DNA of 64,000 bases from Bacteroidales bacterium (GTDB taxonomy: Bacteria > Bacteroidota > Bacteroidia > Bacteroidales > JAADJA01), in the NCBI GenBank assembly GCA_021740645.1, contig JAIOZL010000007.1, positions 83,144 through 147,143 of the forward strand, in the 5' to 3' direction. The position numbers and the translations under genes were made by a program. Within the stretch, counting starts at the first letter, position 1. Every line of letters begins with the position of its first letter. Under the pieces are notes generated by a model. The model was not told where the DNA came from. It saw only the letters and a program-made list of their open reading frames with translations, and did no database searches. Positions 61,957 to 64,000 of this stretch are shown here, one piece after another.

Positions 61957-62117
61957 GTTTACCTCACCCCAGCCCTCTCGCTAAAGGAGAGGGGGTTTCA
62001 ATCTTTTTAAAAATAATATTCTTTGATAGAATTAAACATTAACGGATCTTGTTCTCTCCCCCTGGGAGAGATGCCCGAAGGGCAGAGAGGGTGTTATTAA
62101 TTTGATTGGGTTTATTA
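61957..62117 (+). repeat. Interspersed repeat, full copy
   Basis: From acctcaccccagccctctcg to the tttgattggg end. It corresponds to the minus-strand copy at 6441-6600, with conserved blocks ttctctccccctgggagaga and gcagagagggt. No reading frame is present. Confidence 0.65.
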
Positions 62118-62255
62118 AAATGGGCTAATTTTCATCCCGTAAGTTTAGCCCCAGCGAAACTTGTGGTTTGTTGCAATATGTCCATATTTATCAGCCCCTT
62201 TCGTCCTGTAAAATCAATTGCCCTGCGGTATAAAAAGTTGTCTGAATTTTCTCAA

Positions 62256-62309
62256 GGGTCCAAGTCTCGCTGTCCCACCATCCTGGCGGGAAGACTTGAA
62301 CCAGTGGGG
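62256..62309 (+). repeat. 54-bp direct repeat, copy 2
   Basis: Begins gggtccaagtctcgctgtcc and ends gacttgaaccagtgggg. With copy 1 it brackets about 310 bases including the interspersed repeat, so the whole could be one composite unit of 418 bp. Confidence 0.8.
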
Positions 62310-62343
62310 TATATTTAGATATATATGGGTCATTAAAAATGAC

Positions 62344-62351
62344 TAAATTTG
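62344..62351 (+). promoter_or_regulatory. -7 element of elbB
   Basis: TAAATTTG, a perfect -7 box, 42 bases before the elbB start. No clear TTG at -33. Confidence 0.4.
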
Positions 62352-62393
62352 TGTAAATCAATAAAAGGAAATATAAATTCTAAAAATATTGTT

Positions 62394-63041
62394 ATGAAAA
62401 AGTTCGCAATTGTATTATCCGGTAGCGGGGTTTACGACGGCTCCGAAATCCATGAAGCCACCCTCACCATGCTGGCTATTATGAAACAAGGTGCAATGTA
62501 TGAAATTTTTGCACCTGATATTCCCCAACATCATGTGATCAACCACTTAACTGGTAAAGAAATGCCCGAAGAACGAAATGTATTGGTAGAGTCGGCCCGA
62601 ATAGCCCGTGGCAATATCAAAAACCTGAATGAATATGACCCGAATAATTTTGATGCCCTAATTTTTCCGGGGGGATTTGGTGCCGCCAAAAACCTGAGCG
62701 ACTTTGCCTTTAAAGGAGTAGATTGCACAGTGAATGCAGAAGTAGAGAAAGCAATCCTGAAAACTGCTGGTAAAAATAAACCCATTGGTGCACTTTGCAT
62801 TTCACCGGTAATTTTTGCCAAAATTTTTGGTGATGTCGAAATCACCATTGGCCAGGATAAAGGAACTGCAGAAGCCGTTGAAAAGCTTGGGGCAACCCAT
62901 GTTAATACTACTCATGGGGGAGTGATCATCGACGAAAAAAATAATTTATATACAACCCCTTGTTATATGCTGGATGCGAATATCCTGGAAATAGCCAAAG
63001 GAGCATCCAATATTGTAAAAATTATGCTGGAGAGGATGTAA
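62394..63041 (+). CDS. elbB: ElbB-type glyoxalase (DJ-1/PfpI superfamily)
   Basis: A 215-residue protein starting at the ATG that gives MKKFAIVLSGSGVYDGSEIH; a 15-codon upstream extension from TTG is not needed. Family motifs: GSGVYDGSEIHEATLTMLAI, DALIFPGGFGAAKNLSDFAF, GALCISPVIFAK (nucleophile-elbow cysteine), GATHVNTTHGGVIIDEKNN. E. coli ElbB has weak glyoxalase activity and has been linked to isoprenoid biosynthesis, though the physiological substrate is unsettled. It is monocistronic. Confidence 0.92.
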   Translation: MKKFAIVLSGSGVYDGSEIHEATLTMLAIMKQGAMYEIFAPDIPQHHVINHLTGKEMPEERNVLVESARIARGNIKNLNEYDPNNFDALIFPGGFGAAKNLSDFAFKGVDCTVNAEVEKAILKTAGKNKPIGALCISPVIFAKIFGDVEITIGQDKGTAEAVEKLGATHVNTTHGGVIIDEKNNLYTTPCYMLDANILEIAKGASNIVKIMLERM

Positions 63042-63076
63042 GGTAGATTCGACCCATATAATTCTTTTATCACTCC

Positions 63077-63107
63077 TTGATTTAAGTATGTAGAATTATT
63101 ATATTTG
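63077..63107 (+). promoter_or_regulatory. Promoter of the small T9SS protein
   Basis: TTG (63077-63079), exactly 20 bases and TATATTTG (63100-63107), a full match to the Bacteroidota promoter. The start codon at 63138 is 30 bases downstream. Confidence 0.65.
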
Positions 63108-63137
63108 TATTTCTATAAAACATTAAATCAACCAGGT

Positions 63138-63803
63138 ATGAAATCCATCTTTCTTGTTTTTATTATTTTATTCTGCTCCCAATTTCCCAGTAAAGGGCAG
63201 GAGGCCATTTATGCAATTGTTGAAAACGACACCGTTACTATTTGGCATGTGGAAACCTATAGAAATTGTGCATCATCATACGTAATGGAATTTGGGATAA
63301 ATGGAAATGAAATAAACTTATTTCAGGTTGATACTATTGGGCCTATTGCTTTATGCATGTGCTATTTTGATTTAAGTGCGACTCTTACCAATCTCCTTCC
63401 GGCTTATTATGAAGTGGATGTTTACAGTGTGGGAGATGGTACATCAATAAATGATACCACTTTTTGGGGTAGTACTTCTTTTACAATTTTGTCGGGAGAT
63501 GGACTATCAGAGCTGATTGCCGGTAGCCAAAGTCCCTGTTATGATCCTAATGAGATAAAGGAAATAGAGTTTGCTGCTCAAGTCAAGGTTTATCCAAACC
63601 CTGCTGTTGATTATATAATCATCGAATTTCCATTAGAAAGTGTGCAGGTCTGTGTAAAAGATATTCTGGGAAACACAGTAATTTCAGAGGAAAATTATCG
63701 AAACAACTCCAGGATCGACCTCACTGATATCAAAAAAGGGTTTTACTTTGTCTGTGTGCTTTCAGAAGGAAAAATGGCAGTAAAAAAAATCTTCAGGATA
63801 TAA
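63138..63803 (+). CDS. Small T9SS-exported protein
   Basis: A 221-residue protein. The ATG at 63138 opens the signal peptide MKSIFLVFIILFCSQFPSKG; the longer frame from 63105 overlaps the promoter and is rejected. The mature N-terminal part (about 120 residues, EAIYAIVENDTVTIWHVET, with Cys residues in RNCASS and MCYF) has no family I recognise. It is predicted beta-rich. The T9SS type A domain starts VYPNPAVDYIIIEFPLE and ends KKIFRI. Confidence 0.78.
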   Translation: MKSIFLVFIILFCSQFPSKGQEAIYAIVENDTVTIWHVETYRNCASSYVMEFGINGNEINLFQVDTIGPIALCMCYFDLSATLTNLLPAYYEVDVYSVGDGTSINDTTFWGSTSFTILSGDGLSELIAGSQSPCYDPNEIKEIEFAAQVKVYPNPAVDYIIIEFPLESVQVCVKDILGNTVISEENYRNNSRIDLTDIKKGFYFVCVLSEGKMAVKKIFRI

Positions 63804-64000
63804 CCATTCCTGCATGGCTATATTTGAGAAGCTGTCTTACTCAATAGTTAAAGATTTCTTAAGGCCCTTTCGCTAAATTGACCTTAAATTGATTTTTATC
63901 GACTTTGTTAAACAATTTCAAGGTATTGTTCTTTAAAATTGGACAAGAGATGATAACATCTGTTGATTTTTCCTTAAAATCCTAATAACCAGGCATAGGT
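63804..64000. other. Right edge, no gene recognised
   Basis: No frame of meaningful length enters or leaves on either strand; the best minus-strand frame ends after 21 codons. The sequence is AT-rich and may be the leader or end of a gene outside the window. Confidence 0.4.

Larger units (their letters stand above)
61888..62393. other. 506-bp gene-free stretch made of repeats
   Basis: It holds two direct copies of a 54-bp palindromic repeat, an interspersed-repeat copy between them, and at the right end the elbB promoter. The 138 bases between the interspersed repeat and the second direct copy show no coding frame. Confidence 0.6.

Noticed and set aside
63804..64000. Start of an insertion sequence at the right edge
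   Set aside because: The wording vaguely recalls transposon ends, but no transposase codons, inverted end or target duplication can be shown.

Overview
The window reads as chromosomal DNA of a member of the Bacteroidota. Three kinds of evidence support this. First, ten genes or gene remnants end in a type IX secretion (T9SS) type A sorting domain of the form YPNP...G.Y...v.k...R/K. Second, the recognisable promoters follow the Bacteroidota pattern TTG-N19/21-TAnnTTTG, and starts lack Shine-Dalgarno sequences. Third, the families are typical of the phylum (DUF4837, DUF5723, DUF2147, a short AMP nucleosidase, a PorE-like OmpA protein, an HU-HIG DNA-binding protein). The style suggests an environmental Bacteroidales/Marinilabiliales-like organism, but order and genus cannot be fixed from this window. 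I see no rRNA, tRNA, CRISPR array, prophage or complete insertion sequence.

Layout. 1-6.1 kb: an incomplete exported protein, a secreted peptidylarginine-deiminase-like protein, tatA, an MltD-type lytic transglycosylase with LysM repeats, and a DUF4837 lipoprotein. 6.1-6.9 kb: a scrap heap holding a fossil T9SS tail, an interspersed repeat, and a collapsed REP element that still carries the 3' end of a REP-associated tyrosine transposase. 6.9-14.6 kb: a TetR-controlled tripartite ABC efflux operon (TetR, TolC, HlyD lipoprotein, DUF2147, two ATPases, two permeases) like ybhGFSR, with a 23S-IVP-type four-helix-bundle gene sitting inside it. 14.8-22.8 kb: three T9SS cargo genes on the minus strand, two of them paralogues with nearly identical 3' ends, the third a 1359-residue beta-helix protein. 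23-29.6 kb: envelope proteins (DUF5723 barrel, MltF, a TPR protein, PorE-like OmpA protein). 29.7-45.6 kb: Asp-box T9SS proteins, flavodoxin, an epimerase, an outer-membrane barrel, a GH3-LysE gene pair, an EEP hydrolase, an aldo/keto reductase, a dicarboxylate/amino-acid symporter and a cNMP-binding histidine kinase. 45.8-56.3 kb: housekeeping genes (purL, an SDR, two acyl-CoA ligases, holA, AMP nucleosidase). 56.7-64 kb: a disrupted HU gene, a broken paralogue of the beta-helix protein, a third member of the T9SS propeller family, a repeat cluster, elbB and a small T9SS protein.

The dominant theme is cell-surface export. Large secreted beta-propeller, beta-helix and Asp-box proteins are sent out by T9SS. 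The same region carries envelope maintenance genes (two lytic transglycosylases, PorE-like and barrel proteins). The accessory stretches (6.1-6.9, 12.0-12.4, 56.7-57.6, 61.9-62.3 kb) show small mobile sequences and their scars. The most notable observations are the in-frame palindromic insertion that places a stop in the HU gene, the collapsed REP/RAYT element, the split beta-helix paralogue, the GH3-LysE pair and the secreted deiminase.
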